This document shows, one piece after another, positions 17,708 to 25,927 of a stretch of 42,285 nucleotides of DNA; the stretch's first letter is position 1, and every line of letters begins with the position of its first letter. Made by a program: the position numbers and the translations under genes. The notes beneath the pieces were generated by a model. It did no database searches. It was not told the DNA's origin and saw only the letters and a program-made list of their open reading frames with translations. The stretch comes from Peptococcaceae bacterium BRH_c4a (GTDB lineage: Bacteria > Bacillota > Desulfotomaculia > Desulfotomaculales > Desulfocucumaceae), in assembly GCA_000961585.1 (NCBI GenBank), contig LADN01000014.1, positions 1 to 42,285 of the forward strand, given 5' to 3'.

Positions 17708-18748
17708 TTATTTTGAACGAATTTCTTTTGTGCGTTTTACGAACTCATCCAGTCCGGGAACTCCCTTTTCCTTAAAGTATTTCAAGGCTCCTGGATGCAA
17801 TGGTATGGAAAGGCTGTCCAGGGCATTGTTTAAGCTAAGATCTTTAAAAATTGGGTGGACAGAACCCAAATAATTTATGTTTCCAAAAATGGCTTTGGTC
17901 ATTTTGTAAACCGTATCTTCATCAAGGTCTTCGCTAATTACCACCATTCTCCGATAGCTCATGGTAGGCAGTTCCTTGTCTAAACCTTTATAGACACCAG
18001 GCGGTATACTCTTTAATGAATAATACGGATACTTTTTTTGTATTTCGGCTATCGCTTCCTTTGAAGTCGGAAGGAAAACCATATCCCGGGCCAAGGCAAT
18101 TTCCTGTATGGACGCCGAAGGATATCCTGTGCACCATAAAAACACGTCTATTTGACCGTTTTTAAGAGCATCTGACATTTCCGACTGGCTCATATAAAGC
18201 ATTTTTATATCATTGGTGGACACTCCCGAAGCTTCTAACCACAGCTTTCCGTCGATGAAATTAGCGCTCCCCGGTTGTCCAATACCCACCCTCTTGCCTT
18301 TAATATCTGTAGCGCTATTAATACTGCTTCCTTTTGGAACTATGGTTGTCTGGTAAACATCCTCTATAGAAAACCAGGCCATTAAAAGGTTTTTTTTGCC
18401 CTTGAAATTACCTTGGCCGGTATATGATTCAAAGGCGGTACTTGGCATGGTCAACCCAACTTCTGACTTACCGTCGTTGATTAACTGAACATTGGCCACC
18501 GCTCCGTTGGTTTCTTCAGCCGTAGCCTGGATGCCGGGAACGTTTTTATTCAGTACCTCCGCTATACCGGCGCCTATAGGGTACCAGGTTCCTCCAACCT
18601 TGGCTGTGCCTATGGAAATATACTGCTTTTTAGCTGGAGATGTTTTCTTTTCGGCGGAATCCTGCTGCCCACCGCAACCGAAAATCAGAAATGAAGTTAC
18701 AAGTAATGCCACAATTAAAATCAAAGGAAATATTGTAAACTTTTTCAC
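17708..18748 (-). CDS. TRAP transporter solute receptor, TAXI family
   Basis: A 346-residue lipoprotein: N-terminal hydrophobic signal ending SFLIFGC, then a low-complexity linker. ISIGTAKVGGTWYPIGAGIAE is the TAXI-family opening, and VGIGQPGSAN and DVFLWCTGYPSASIQEIA match the later conserved blocks. The ribosome site is an AGGAGGG. It binds the transported solute outside the membrane and passes it to the fused TRAP permease encoded just upstream on the same strand. TAXI receptors carry dicarboxylates, glutamate and other poorly defined acids. The neighbouring BKACE gene suggests a keto or amino acid; a sulfonate is possible given the aldehyde dehydrogenase in the same direction. Confidence 0.92.
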   Translation of the reverse strand: MKKFTIFPLILIVALLVTSFLIFGCGGQQDSAEKKTSPAKKQYISIGTAKVGGTWYPIGAGIAEVLNKNVPGIQATAEETNGAVANVQLINDGKSEVGLTMPSTAFESYTGQGNFKGKKNLLMAWFSIEDVYQTTIVPKGSSINSATDIKGKRVGIGQPGSANFIDGKLWLEASGVSTNDIKMLYMSQSEMSDALKNGQIDVFLWCTGYPSASIQEIALARDMVFLPTSKEAIAEIQKKYPYYSLKSIPPGVYKGLDKELPTMSYRRMVVISEDLDEDTVYKMTKAIFGNINYLGSVHPIFKDLSLNNALDSLSIPLHPGALKYFKEKGVPGLDEFVKRTKEIRSK

Positions 18749-18777
18749 TCTGAAACCCTCCTTTTTATTTTCTATTG

Positions 18778-20706
18778 TCAGGTATTTAACTTTTGATATC
18801 TAAAAAAATACTTTTGCGTAAGGAAAACCATCGCAAGAAGCCCTACCCCAATGATATCAGTAACAACCCCCGGTTTAATTAATAACACGGCAGCTACTAT
18901 GAGAACGATCCTCTGCCACCACAAAGCCTCTGTGTACAAATAACCATGTAATCCGACCGCTAACGCATAACATCCTAAACAAGCAGTTATTACTGCGCTG
19001 ATAATACCTGGCCAGCTTCCACTGAAAAGAAGTTCAGGTCCAAATATAAACATATATGGTATAAGAAAGGCTACCATACCCATTCTGAAAGCCATAAAAC
19101 CGGTTCGATTGGGATCTGCTCCGCCTATCCCGGCGGCTGTATAGGCAGCCAGCGCCACCGGCGGAGTTATAGCAGATATGCAGCCAAAGTAAAGAATAAA
19201 CATATGGGCTGCAAGTACCGGTATACCCAAGTTAACCATTGCCGGTCCAACCAATGCTCCCAATAATATATAACAGGCCACAGTAGGCAGGCCCATTCCC
19301 AAGATCAGACAAGTAGTCATTACCAAAATCAACAATATCAGTATATTTTCTCCTGAAAGGGCCACTAATAAACTGGAAATTTTCAAACCAAGACCGGTTA
19401 GAGTAATTACACCGGACACAAGGCCTGCACAGGCGCAGGCAATAGCCACTGAGAGAACACCCCTGGCCCCCCCTTCCATTGTGGCTATAAGAGATCGCCA
19501 GTTAAACCTGGAGGACTGTTTTATCGTAGCAACTAAAAAAAGTGCCAATATAGCCCGGGAAGCAGCATAAATAGGTGAATATTGCATGGCCATCAAAACT
19601 ACAAGCAATATGAGTGGGAGAAACAGGTGTGCTCCTCCCAATAGTGCTTTTCCTATCCTAGGCAACTCTTCTTTTTTGATCCCTTTCAAGCCTGTTTTTA
19701 ACGCTTCTATGTCCACCATCACAAACAATGTAAAATAGAAGAGAACTGCGGGTATTATAGCGGCTACACAAACCTTTAGGTAGGGTACCCCAATCATCTC
19801 CGCCATGACAAAAGCTGCAGTCCCCATAACTGGCGGCATCAATTGCCCACCCGTCGATGAAACGGCCTCTATGGCTGATGCGACATGGCTGCTATAGCCG
19901 CTTTTTTTCATTAATGGTATTGTAAAGGTTCCTACAGTTGCAGCATTAGCGGCGGCGCTGCCAGAAACCGTACCCATTAAAGCGCTGCCAATAACCGCTG
20001 CCTTTGCCGGGCCACCTCTTAACCAGCCAACCGTACCTGTGGCTACATCCATAAATACTTTGGCTGCTCCAGATTTTTCCAAAAAGGCGCCGAAAATAAT
20101 AAACAGGGTGATAATATTGGCGGAAACTGAAATTGGCTGACCAAATATTCCAGAGGTCGTCAAGTACATGTGGGCAGAAATACGTTCAATATCGTAGCCT
20201 CGGTGTCCTAAAACTCCCGGAAAATAAGGTCCGGCCAGGCTATAAAGCAAAAAGGCGCCCGTAATTATAACCAAGGGCCAGCCTATAACCCGCCTAGTAG
20301 CTTCCAAAACCAAAATAATAGCCAGAACGCCCATTACAATGTCTGTTGTTATGGGTGCTCCTTCTCTTTCAATTAACGAATTGTAATTTACAATTAAATA
20401 ACCCATGGTACTTACCGCTAGAACACAAAACAGTCCATCAATGACGGTAAAACGGCCACGCTTTCCTTTAAGAGTTGGCCAAAGCAAAAAAATCAACAGT
20501 ATTACAAACAATACGTGTACACTACACTGAATCATTTCCGTGAAAGAACCGAAAAAACCGGTATATAGGTGAAATATCGACATGGATACAGCAATTACAG
20601 TAACAAGAAGGGCCAACCACTTTTTGGGGGCCATTTCGCCATCAGATTGTCCAGATTCCTTCTGCCGGTCCTGATCATATGTTTTATCCATCTGTGTTTC
20701 ACTCAT
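18778..20706 (-). CDS. TRAP transporter fused permease (DctQ-DctM type)
   Basis: About 642 residues, almost all membrane-spanning. A DctQ-like small-subunit part occupies roughly the first 170 residues and a DctM-like part the rest, with GAFLEKSGAAKVFMDVA, GSALMGTVSGSAAANAATVG and GLPTVACYILLGALVGPAM as conserved large-subunit motifs. The ATG at 20706 has a ribosome site of the type GGGGTGG; an upstream in-frame ATG at 20739 does not. It pairs with the TAXI receptor 29 bases downstream. Sodium-driven uptake is expected from the family. Confidence 0.93.
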   Translation of the reverse strand: MSETQMDKTYDQDRQKESGQSDGEMAPKKWLALLVTVIAVSMSIFHLYTGFFGSFTEMIQCSVHVLFVILLIFLLWPTLKGKRGRFTVIDGLFCVLAVSTMGYLIVNYNSLIEREGAPITTDIVMGVLAIILVLEATRRVIGWPLVIITGAFLLYSLAGPYFPGVLGHRGYDIERISAHMYLTTSGIFGQPISVSANIITLFIIFGAFLEKSGAAKVFMDVATGTVGWLRGGPAKAAVIGSALMGTVSGSAAANAATVGTFTIPLMKKSGYSSHVASAIEAVSSTGGQLMPPVMGTAAFVMAEMIGVPYLKVCVAAIIPAVLFYFTLFVMVDIEALKTGLKGIKKEELPRIGKALLGGAHLFLPLILLVVLMAMQYSPIYAASRAILALFLVATIKQSSRFNWRSLIATMEGGARGVLSVAIACACAGLVSGVITLTGLGLKISSLLVALSGENILILLILVMTTCLILGMGLPTVACYILLGALVGPAMVNLGIPVLAAHMFILYFGCISAITPPVALAAYTAAGIGGADPNRTGFMAFRMGMVAFLIPYMFIFGPELLFSGSWPGIISAVITACLGCYALAVGLHGYLYTEALWWQRIVLIVAAVLLIKPGVVTDIIGVGLLAMVFLTQKYFFRYQKLNT

Positions 20707-20765
20707 TATTCCACCCCTTTTTGAAAGGGACTTCCTCATGAATGAGCAAGCCCTTATTTCCTTAG

Positions 20766-21052
20766 AACGGGACTGTCCACCGGTTCGTTGGATATAACCA
20801 CCTGTGAGCGCACATACCCCTGGTTTCGGTTCCGTGGCTGACCGGCATGGGTGGTGTACAGGCCTGCCGACCGGGCAAGTATTTGTCCCATACTGACCAC
20901 ACCCTGGTCACCACGCTTATCAACATATCCAGTCTCTTTCCATCAACTCCTCCTTTGCATTTCAGATGTGAACGCCCTTAGGTCTTCGGCAAATTCCATA
21001 TTGGTATTCTGGCGTCCCAGTGAATACCAGTACGAAAGATTAGTTGACCTTG
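20766..21052 (-). pseudogene. Decayed duplicate of the porB/porG junction (2-oxoacid:ferredoxin oxidoreductase)
   Basis: This gap between the TRAP permease and the aldehyde dehydrogenase aligns by eye, over most of its length, with about 285-575 at the start of the window. On the minus strand one frame reads EFAEDLRAFTSEMQRRS and stops, like the beta subunit end KLRKFTHEIQRRAR. The stop overlaps an ATG as TGATG, exactly as in the intact genes. The gamma part resumes out of frame as GYVRSQVVISNEPVDSP, against GYVRAQVVISDEPVDSP. Several frameshifts and stops make it non-functional, and only the junction remains. It shows that a second copy of the oxidoreductase operon once existed here. Confidence 0.85.
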
Positions 21053-21062
21053 CCCGGCCGCA

Positions 21063-22475
21063 CTACACAAATTTTTTTACATCCCTCTTACCGCCGTGCC
21101 TTCTCCAATAATCGCCAAATAACTCTTCGTCCGTAGGTACTACTGCTTTTATTGGGCTTGATACCCATGTTACGTTAAGAAAATGCTTGACGCTGATATT
21201 TTCATTTGTAATGCCACCACCCCACGTTCCGCAACCCAAGCTGGTGGTAAACGGCATACCGTTCTCCCAACTACCTCCGTTTCCTATGGCCATCGATTGC
21301 CGTAACATTACCCTGCTGGTTTTTGTCCGCAAGGCTAGGTCCATAATATGTTTTTCATTAAAGCTATGAATGCCGCAAGAATGACCCATACCTTGAAATT
21401 CAGTTATTTGATTTACTTTTGAAATTGCCTCTTCAAAATCACGATATTTATACACTGTTAATACTACCGACAATTTCTCACCGGAAAACAAGTAATCATT
21501 TCCGATCTCATTTTCCTCAACCATAATGAAGTTTTTGTCTTCCGGAATAGAAAGGCCGGCATATTTTGCTATCTTTGAGGCCTTTTGGGCAACGATATCG
21601 CGATTAAGTTCACCATCAAGCCATAAGTATTTTTCTAAAGCGGCCTTCTCTTCAGGACTCGTAAGATATCCGCCCTCGCGCTGCAAAGCCAGTAACATAT
21701 GCTGGTAAATGCTTTCTTTTACTACTATGGAATTTTCGGATGAACAACTTGTGGCCAAATCAAATGTTTTACCAATAGCTATCTTACGTGCCGCATCACC
21801 AAGGTTGGCTGTCTCGTCTACTACTACAACAGCGTTTCCCACTCCGACACCATAAGCCGGCTTACCAGAACTATACGCCTTTTTTAATATACCTGTCCCT
21901 CCTGTAGCCACCACCAGATCACATTGTTTCATTAGTTCGCAGCTAAGCTCTTTTGTCGGCTCCGGTATGCATTGCAGTAGGTCCGGCGGATAACCAAGCT
22001 CTTCAACTACAGTCCGTATACTTTCAATAATTTCATACACGCTTCTCTTGCTCTTGGGATGTGGAATAAAAATAATAGCGTCTCTTGCTTTAAAAGCACA
22101 CATTGCCTTTAAAACCGGGGTTATTTCGGCGTTTGTCATTGGTATCATAGCTCCGACAACACCTACCGGCTTTGCTATTTTAACTAGCCCTTTAGTTTCA
22201 TCAGTTTCAATAATCCCTACAGTTTTAACCGGTTTAAGGTCATGTAAACAACCTCTGACCTTGTTGTTTATTTTGACGATTTTGTCATCCGCATCCCCCA
22301 TTCCCGTTTCCGCAACGACACTTTTTGCGAATTCCGCCGCTCTTTTTATTGCCGTCCAAGCTACGGCGGTGGCTAACTCATCTACTGCCTCTTGGGTGTA
22401 TTCTTCCGCTTTCTTTTGTGACTCTCTTGCATTTGCTATTAATTCAGCAATATATTTCTCCTCATTATTTCTCAT
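21063..22475 (-). CDS. CoA-acylating aldehyde dehydrogenase (SauS/EutE-like)
   Basis: About 470 residues. FDLATSCSSENSIVV around residues 238-252 is the catalytic region with Cys244, and the SCSSEN form is closer to acylating acetaldehyde and sulfoacetaldehyde dehydrogenases than to the hydrolytic family. VATGGTGILKKAYSSGKPAYGVGVGN is the conserved CoA/NAD region (about 189-214). The reaction is aldehyde + CoA + NAD(P)+ to acyl-CoA. The ATG at 22475, with a GGAGGC ribosome site, is preferred to the longer frame from 22553. It is divergent from the DUF39 gene, and both share a regulatory gap with GATGCAA repeats. If the substrate is sulfoacetaldehyde it would feed or drain CoM synthesis; acetaldehyde cannot be excluded. 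Confidence 0.87.
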   Translation of the reverse strand: MRNNEEKYIAELIANARESQKKAEEYTQEAVDELATAVAWTAIKRAAEFAKSVVAETGMGDADDKIVKINNKVRGCLHDLKPVKTVGIIETDETKGLVKIAKPVGVVGAMIPMTNAEITPVLKAMCAFKARDAIIFIPHPKSKRSVYEIIESIRTVVEELGYPPDLLQCIPEPTKELSCELMKQCDLVVATGGTGILKKAYSSGKPAYGVGVGNAVVVVDETANLGDAARKIAIGKTFDLATSCSSENSIVVKESIYQHMLLALQREGGYLTSPEEKAALEKYLWLDGELNRDIVAQKASKIAKYAGLSIPEDKNFIMVEENEIGNDYLFSGEKLSVVLTVYKYRDFEEAISKVNQITEFQGMGHSCGIHSFNEKHIMDLALRTKTSRVMLRQSMAIGNGGSWENGMPFTTSLGCGTWGGGITNENISVKHFLNVTWVSSPIKAVVPTDEELFGDYWRRHGGKRDVKKFV

Positions 22476-22524
22476 CAAATGCCTCCAAAAAAAATAACAT
22501 TTCATTTCCATTCCATAACACACT

Positions 22525-22539
22525 GCAAAAACAAGACCC
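22525..22539 (-). promoter_or_regulatory. Weak sigma-54 promoter candidate for the aldehyde dehydrogenase
   Basis: On the minus strand the sequence reads GGGTCTT-GTTT-TTGC. The -12 box is good and the GG/GC spacing of 12 is right, but the -24 box matches only at GG. It lies 50 bases before the ATG and about 95 bp from the GATGCAA repeats that also serve the divergent promoter. Confidence 0.35.
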
Positions 22540-22631
22540 GAAGATTTTTCCACAGTCCGCCGATTATAATTACTTTAACCAATGGCAAATCTAAGTAGCG
22601 CTACTCTATCATAGTAAAATTTTACGGCTTT

Positions 22632-22660
22632 TTGATGCAAATCAGCATATCGCGATGCAA
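22632..22660. promoter_or_regulatory. Direct repeat GATGCAA, candidate activator site
   Basis: GATGCAA occurs at 22634-22640 and 22654-22660, exactly 20 bp apart, so on the same face of the helix. An inverted half-site (CGCATCA) is at 22721-22727. The pair lies about 105-135 bp upstream of the sigma-54 promoter at 22766. GATG/CATC half-sites recur upstream of the second sigma-54 promoter at 24261, so one activator may bind both. Confidence 0.45.
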
Positions 22661-22765
22661 TAATTAATCTCTTTATTTGCTACATAAAATCAATGTTTTT
22701 AAAAACACCATATGTAAATCCGCATCATATAATTGAATTTTTGACAATCGATAGATACAATTCTC

Positions 22766-22780
22766 TGGCATGAGATTAGC
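22766..22780 (+). promoter_or_regulatory. sigma-54 promoter of the DUF39 gene
   Basis: TGGCATG-AGAT-TAGC has the GG and GC doublets 12 bases apart; the mismatches are T for C in the -24 box and A for T in the -12 box. The predicted start is near 22792, 48 bases before the ATG at 22840. Confidence 0.7.
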
Positions 22781-22839
22781 TAGTATTAATTGAAAGCTTT
22801 TTAAGGTTTAACATTAACTTAAAAAAAGGTGGGGGTTAC

Positions 22840-24096
22840 ATGGAAGCTACTTGCAAAACACTTGCTGATATTAATAAGAAATTGCAAAAAGGTCAGGCAT
22901 TGGTTCTGACCGCCAAGGAATTTAAGGATTTGGTCCGTGCTGGCAACCGCCCTTGCGTTGAAGAGGTTGACGTTGTAACATGCGCAACCATGGGTGTAAT
23001 GTCCGGAACAATCGCTTGCCTGAACATTCCCATAACTGAACCGGGTAAGTTTTGCGTTGCTAAAGAAGTTTATATAAATGGGGTTCCGGCCCACCCCGGG
23101 CCTGCGCCCAATGAACGCCTCGGCAACGTAGACTGTATTATTCACGGAACCGCCCATAGCGTTTATGACCATAACTATGGGGGTGGCCATCTTTTTAGTG
23201 ACATGGTTTCAAGACGGCCCTTTGACGTAGAAGTGATTAGTGATGCCGGGGCAAAGCATAAAAAAACACTTACCTTGGACGAAATTCCATTTGCCCGCCT
23301 TCAAGGGACCCGCCACGCTTTTAAAAACTATAACGGTTTTGTCAATATAAAACAAAAAGAACGCTCCTATTCAACAATTTTCTATTTTAAGAATATGCAA
23401 GGGACTGACGGTATCAGCGTGGCTGGCTGTGGTGAATTAAATCCTCTGCAAAATGATCCTGAAATGCAGACTATAAGGATGGGTACCGTGGCTCTTGTGA
23501 ACGGTGCAACCGGCATAGTAATTGGTACGGGAACCAGAAGTACCCCTAAAAAACCGAACTTATCCTTATCAGCTGACATGTTTAATATGGATCCAAGGTA
23601 TATGGGGGGCTTTAAAACGTCAGCGGGGCCAGAAATTTTAAACTCTACAGCGCTGGCGATACCAGTTTTAAACGATCAAATTTTGCAAAAAATGGTAAAG
23701 TATACCGATGAAAATATTTCAATTCCTATAGTTGATATTTCTGACAGGCTCATGGTTGGCGAGGCCACCTATGCGGATGTGTGGCAAAACGTCGATTTGA
23801 GAGTAAAATTTAACCGGGAAAAATGCATTGAGTGTACTATCCCCTGTCCTGTGGAACTTCTCTGCCCGGTTGGGGCTTATATAGCCGCCGGCAAAAAATG
23901 GTTTGCAGATATATGCTTTGGCTGCGGTGCCTGTGTAAGCCTTTGCAGTTGCGGAGCCTTTAGCGCCAAGATGGGTAAGATCAAGTTGGGCGATCGTGAA
24001 TATCCAATTACTTTTAGGCAGTCTGACAGAAAGCGGGCCATTGAATTGGCCGAGATTTTTAAGCAAAAATTACTCAGCAGTGAAATTATTCTTTAA
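22840..24096 (+). CDS. DUF39/HcyBio sulfurtransferase with C-terminal ferredoxin domain (ComF/marker-16-like)
   Basis: A 418-residue protein. Residues 1-315 match the HcyBio/DUF39 fold: VDVVTCATMGVMSG, NYGGGHLFSDMV, FKNYNGFVNI and the GELNPLQNDPEMQTI block. The C-terminus has iron-sulfur cysteines C329, C332, C336 and C342, then C359, C362, C365, C369 and C371. Known relatives insert sulfide into an aldehyde: L-aspartate semialdehyde to homocysteine (MA1821 type) or, in methanogens, sulfoacetaldehyde to coenzyme M (ComF, 'methanogenesis marker 16', also with a fused ferredoxin). The next gene encodes a 2-KPCC homologue that needs a CoM thioether, and a SauS-like dehydrogenase is divergent, so CoM formation is the favoured role. 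Homocysteine synthesis remains the alternative. It has its own sigma-54 promoter and a GGTGGGGG ribosome site. Confidence 0.85.
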   Translation: MEATCKTLADINKKLQKGQALVLTAKEFKDLVRAGNRPCVEEVDVVTCATMGVMSGTIACLNIPITEPGKFCVAKEVYINGVPAHPGPAPNERLGNVDCIIHGTAHSVYDHNYGGGHLFSDMVSRRPFDVEVISDAGAKHKKTLTLDEIPFARLQGTRHAFKNYNGFVNIKQKERSYSTIFYFKNMQGTDGISVAGCGELNPLQNDPEMQTIRMGTVALVNGATGIVIGTGTRSTPKKPNLSLSADMFNMDPRYMGGFKTSAGPEILNSTALAIPVLNDQILQKMVKYTDENISIPIVDISDRLMVGEATYADVWQNVDLRVKFNREKCIECTIPCPVELLCPVGAYIAAGKKWFADICFGCGACVSLCSCGAFSAKMGKIKLGDREYPITFRQSDRKRAIELAEIFKQKLLSSEIIL

Positions 24097-24114
24097 AAGA
24101 GCGAAAACCGTAAT

Positions 24115-24154
24115 GTGATGCATATTAACATAGGCTTATGCCAGGCTGCATCAC
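24115..24154. repeat. Nested inverted repeat after the DUF39 gene
   Basis: GTGATGCA (24115-24122) and TGCATCAC (24147-24154) form a perfect 8-bp inverted repeat. Within the 24 bases between them CATA-GGCT-TATG makes a small inner hairpin. No T-tract follows, so it is a poor terminator. The GATGCA core equals the half-site upstream of the previous sigma-54 promoter, which favours an operator. Confidence 0.5.
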
Positions 24155-24206
24155 TCCATAATCGCATAAAACAAGGACCATAATCATCAAAGGCTATGCT
24201 AAATTA

Positions 24207-24239
24207 CATCAACTTTGATGATTAACATCATTTTTGATG
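24207..24239. promoter_or_regulatory. Tandem palindromes CATCA-N4-TGATG, candidate activator sites
   Basis: Two near-identical 14-bp palindromes lie at 24207-24220 (spacer ACTT) and 24226-24239 (spacer TTTT), 19 bp apart. They end about 20 bp upstream of the -24 box at 24261. Repeated dyads next to a sigma-54 promoter are typical activator-binding sites, although they usually lie further away. The inverted repeat at 24115-24154 is better spaced. Confidence 0.6.
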
Positions 24240-24260
24240 ATTGTTAGGGGTTTTTTGCTT

Positions 24261-24275
24261 TGGCATAGGTTTTGC
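24261..24275 (+). promoter_or_regulatory. sigma-54 promoter of the 2-KPCC/lar/acetoacetate operon
   Basis: TGGCATA-GGTT-TTGC matches the consensus except in two of the less conserved -24 bases, and the GG and GC doublets are 12 bases apart. The start would be near 24287, giving a leader of about 110 bases before the ATG at 24399. Confidence 0.8.
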
Positions 24276-24398
24276 TTTTCGTTATATCAAACGAAAGAAT
24301 TGAGTGATTTTGCCATTCATTAAGGGGGTGCTAAAAACGAAGTAAATATTTTTAAGTTACAGAAAAATGAAAATGTTAAATTAAGGGGTGTTAGAACA

Positions 24399-25895
24399 AT
24401 GGGAAACAAGCGTTTATATTGGCCAGCAAAAAGTAATTATATTCCACCGGCTTCATCCACAAGTATACCTAAGAAAGACTTTGTCTATGATGCCATCTTT
24501 ATCGGCGGAGGCGCCGCGGGCAGGTTTGGTTCAGCCTTCCTCAGGGCGATGGGCGGAACTCAGTTTACCTTTGAAGCGGATAACCACCTGGGCGGGCAGT
24601 GCTGCAAGCATAATTGCGTACCGGAGCACTTTGCGTATGACAACTCTGTTTATATGGATCATCTGCGCTGGTTCGGGGGGCAGCTGTGGTTTCCGGAAAT
24701 TCCGGATAAACTCGATATGGCTCCAATCTTTGACGTATACCGTAAGGTTCGGGACACCAATGTGTACCAGTTCATGACCGACCAGAGCAAGGGGCAGTTA
24801 GGCATTGAGTTTGCCGTCTACAAGGAAGCAAAAATTATTGATGCGAACACGGTAGAGGTGGATGGCGAACGCTACCGGGCCAAGAATCTGGTTATAGCTA
24901 CCGGCGCCCGTCCAAGAATTCCCAACATTCCCGGAATAAATCTGAAGGGTGTTATTACTCACCAGGAACTTGTCGGTATCGATTACGAACCGCAAAAAAT
25001 AGTTGTAATCGGCCAGGGCAAAACATCATCCGGATATACATCATTCTTCCGCTCCTGCGGGTGCGAAGTTACCGTGGTTAACCGCTCACCCATTTACCGC
25101 TGGCTGGATGATGATGTCCGCGAATTTGTTATCTCCAACATGAAGCGCCGTGGCATCAAGATTCATGAAGGGGTAAAGATAAAGGAAATCAAGGGCGTGG
25201 AAAAGGTTGAAGCGGTGGTGTTTGAAGAGGATGGCAAGCTGAAGGAGGTTCCTTGCGATACCGTGTTTCTTGGCACCGGGGTTGTTCCCAATTCAGAAAT
25301 CGCCAGCCCTCTGGGAGTGGAGATCGGGCCCAACAACGAGATAGTGGTGAACAAGAAATTCCAATCCAGCATTCCCAACGTATATGCCATTGGGGACACC
25401 GCCGGGCTTCCCTATGTAATGTCCAAGGCCCGCCAGTCCGGTATGATCGCGGCCAAAAACATTATGGGCGAAGAAACAGAAATGATGGACAGGACAATTC
25501 CGGAGTTTATGTTTACCACATATGAAATAACCTGGTGCGGCCTGACTGAGAAAGAGTGCCGGGAAAAATACGGCGATGCGGTGATAATTAAGATGCCTCC
25601 TGACAAGCTTGACATCGGACTGCCTCTGGCAGAGCGTTCGATGGTTATGGCACACCTTCACCCGGAGATGTCCGGATTCCAGAAGGCCATTATTGAGCCC
25701 AAGTCGCGTCGTTTTGTAGGCTTCTGGCATGTCGGCTACGGCGCCAAGGCGGCCTTCCAATACCTTCCCGTACTGATGGACAAAGGGCTGACAGTTGATG
25801 AGATGGCTACATTCCATGAGCTGTTCCTTAATGCGGAGCATTTTATTCAGCTTACAAGGCTCAGGGCTGGGCAGAAGAACCTGAGCAATCTGTAA
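24399..25895 (+). CDS. 2-ketopropyl-coenzyme M carboxylase/oxidoreductase-like flavoprotein (2-KPCC, XecC-like)
   Basis: A 498-residue member of the disulfide oxidoreductase family. The FAD motif AIFIGGGAAGRFGS and redox pair C68/C73 (GGQCCKHNCVP) are present. Unlike lipoamide dehydrogenase or mercuric reductase, the C-terminal His-Glu dyad is replaced: ELFLNAEHFIQLTRLRAG has F476 and H481, the spacing and context of F501/H506 in Xanthobacter 2-KPCC as I recall it. The two arginines that hold the CoM sulfonate there (R56, R365) correspond to R42 and R344. 2-KPCC cleaves 2-ketopropyl-CoM with NADPH and carboxylates the product to acetoacetate. The genes downstream activate and move acetoacetate, which supports that reaction. 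No epoxyalkane:CoM transferase is in the window, so the source of the CoM thioether is unknown. Confidence 0.88.
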   Translation: MGNKRLYWPAKSNYIPPASSTSIPKKDFVYDAIFIGGGAAGRFGSAFLRAMGGTQFTFEADNHLGGQCCKHNCVPEHFAYDNSVYMDHLRWFGGQLWFPEIPDKLDMAPIFDVYRKVRDTNVYQFMTDQSKGQLGIEFAVYKEAKIIDANTVEVDGERYRAKNLVIATGARPRIPNIPGINLKGVITHQELVGIDYEPQKIVVIGQGKTSSGYTSFFRSCGCEVTVVNRSPIYRWLDDDVREFVISNMKRRGIKIHEGVKIKEIKGVEKVEAVVFEEDGKLKEVPCDTVFLGTGVVPNSEIASPLGVEIGPNNEIVVNKKFQSSIPNVYAIGDTAGLPYVMSKARQSGMIAAKNIMGEETEMMDRTIPEFMFTTYEITWCGLTEKECREKYGDAVIIKMPPDKLDIGLPLAERSMVMAHLHPEMSGFQKAIIEPKSRRFVGFWHVGYGAKAAFQYLPVLMDKGLTVDEMATFHELFLNAEHFIQLTRLRAGQKNLSNL

Positions 25896-25927
25896 TTAAA
25901 AACACCTGAAAAGGGGTGAAAAAGTCG

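Noticed and set aside
24399-25895. Annotation as mercuric reductase or dihydrolipoamide dehydrogenase
   Set aside because: The redox disulfide is present but the C-terminal His-Glu dyad is replaced by Phe-His, and the N- and C-terminal text fits 2-KPCC better.
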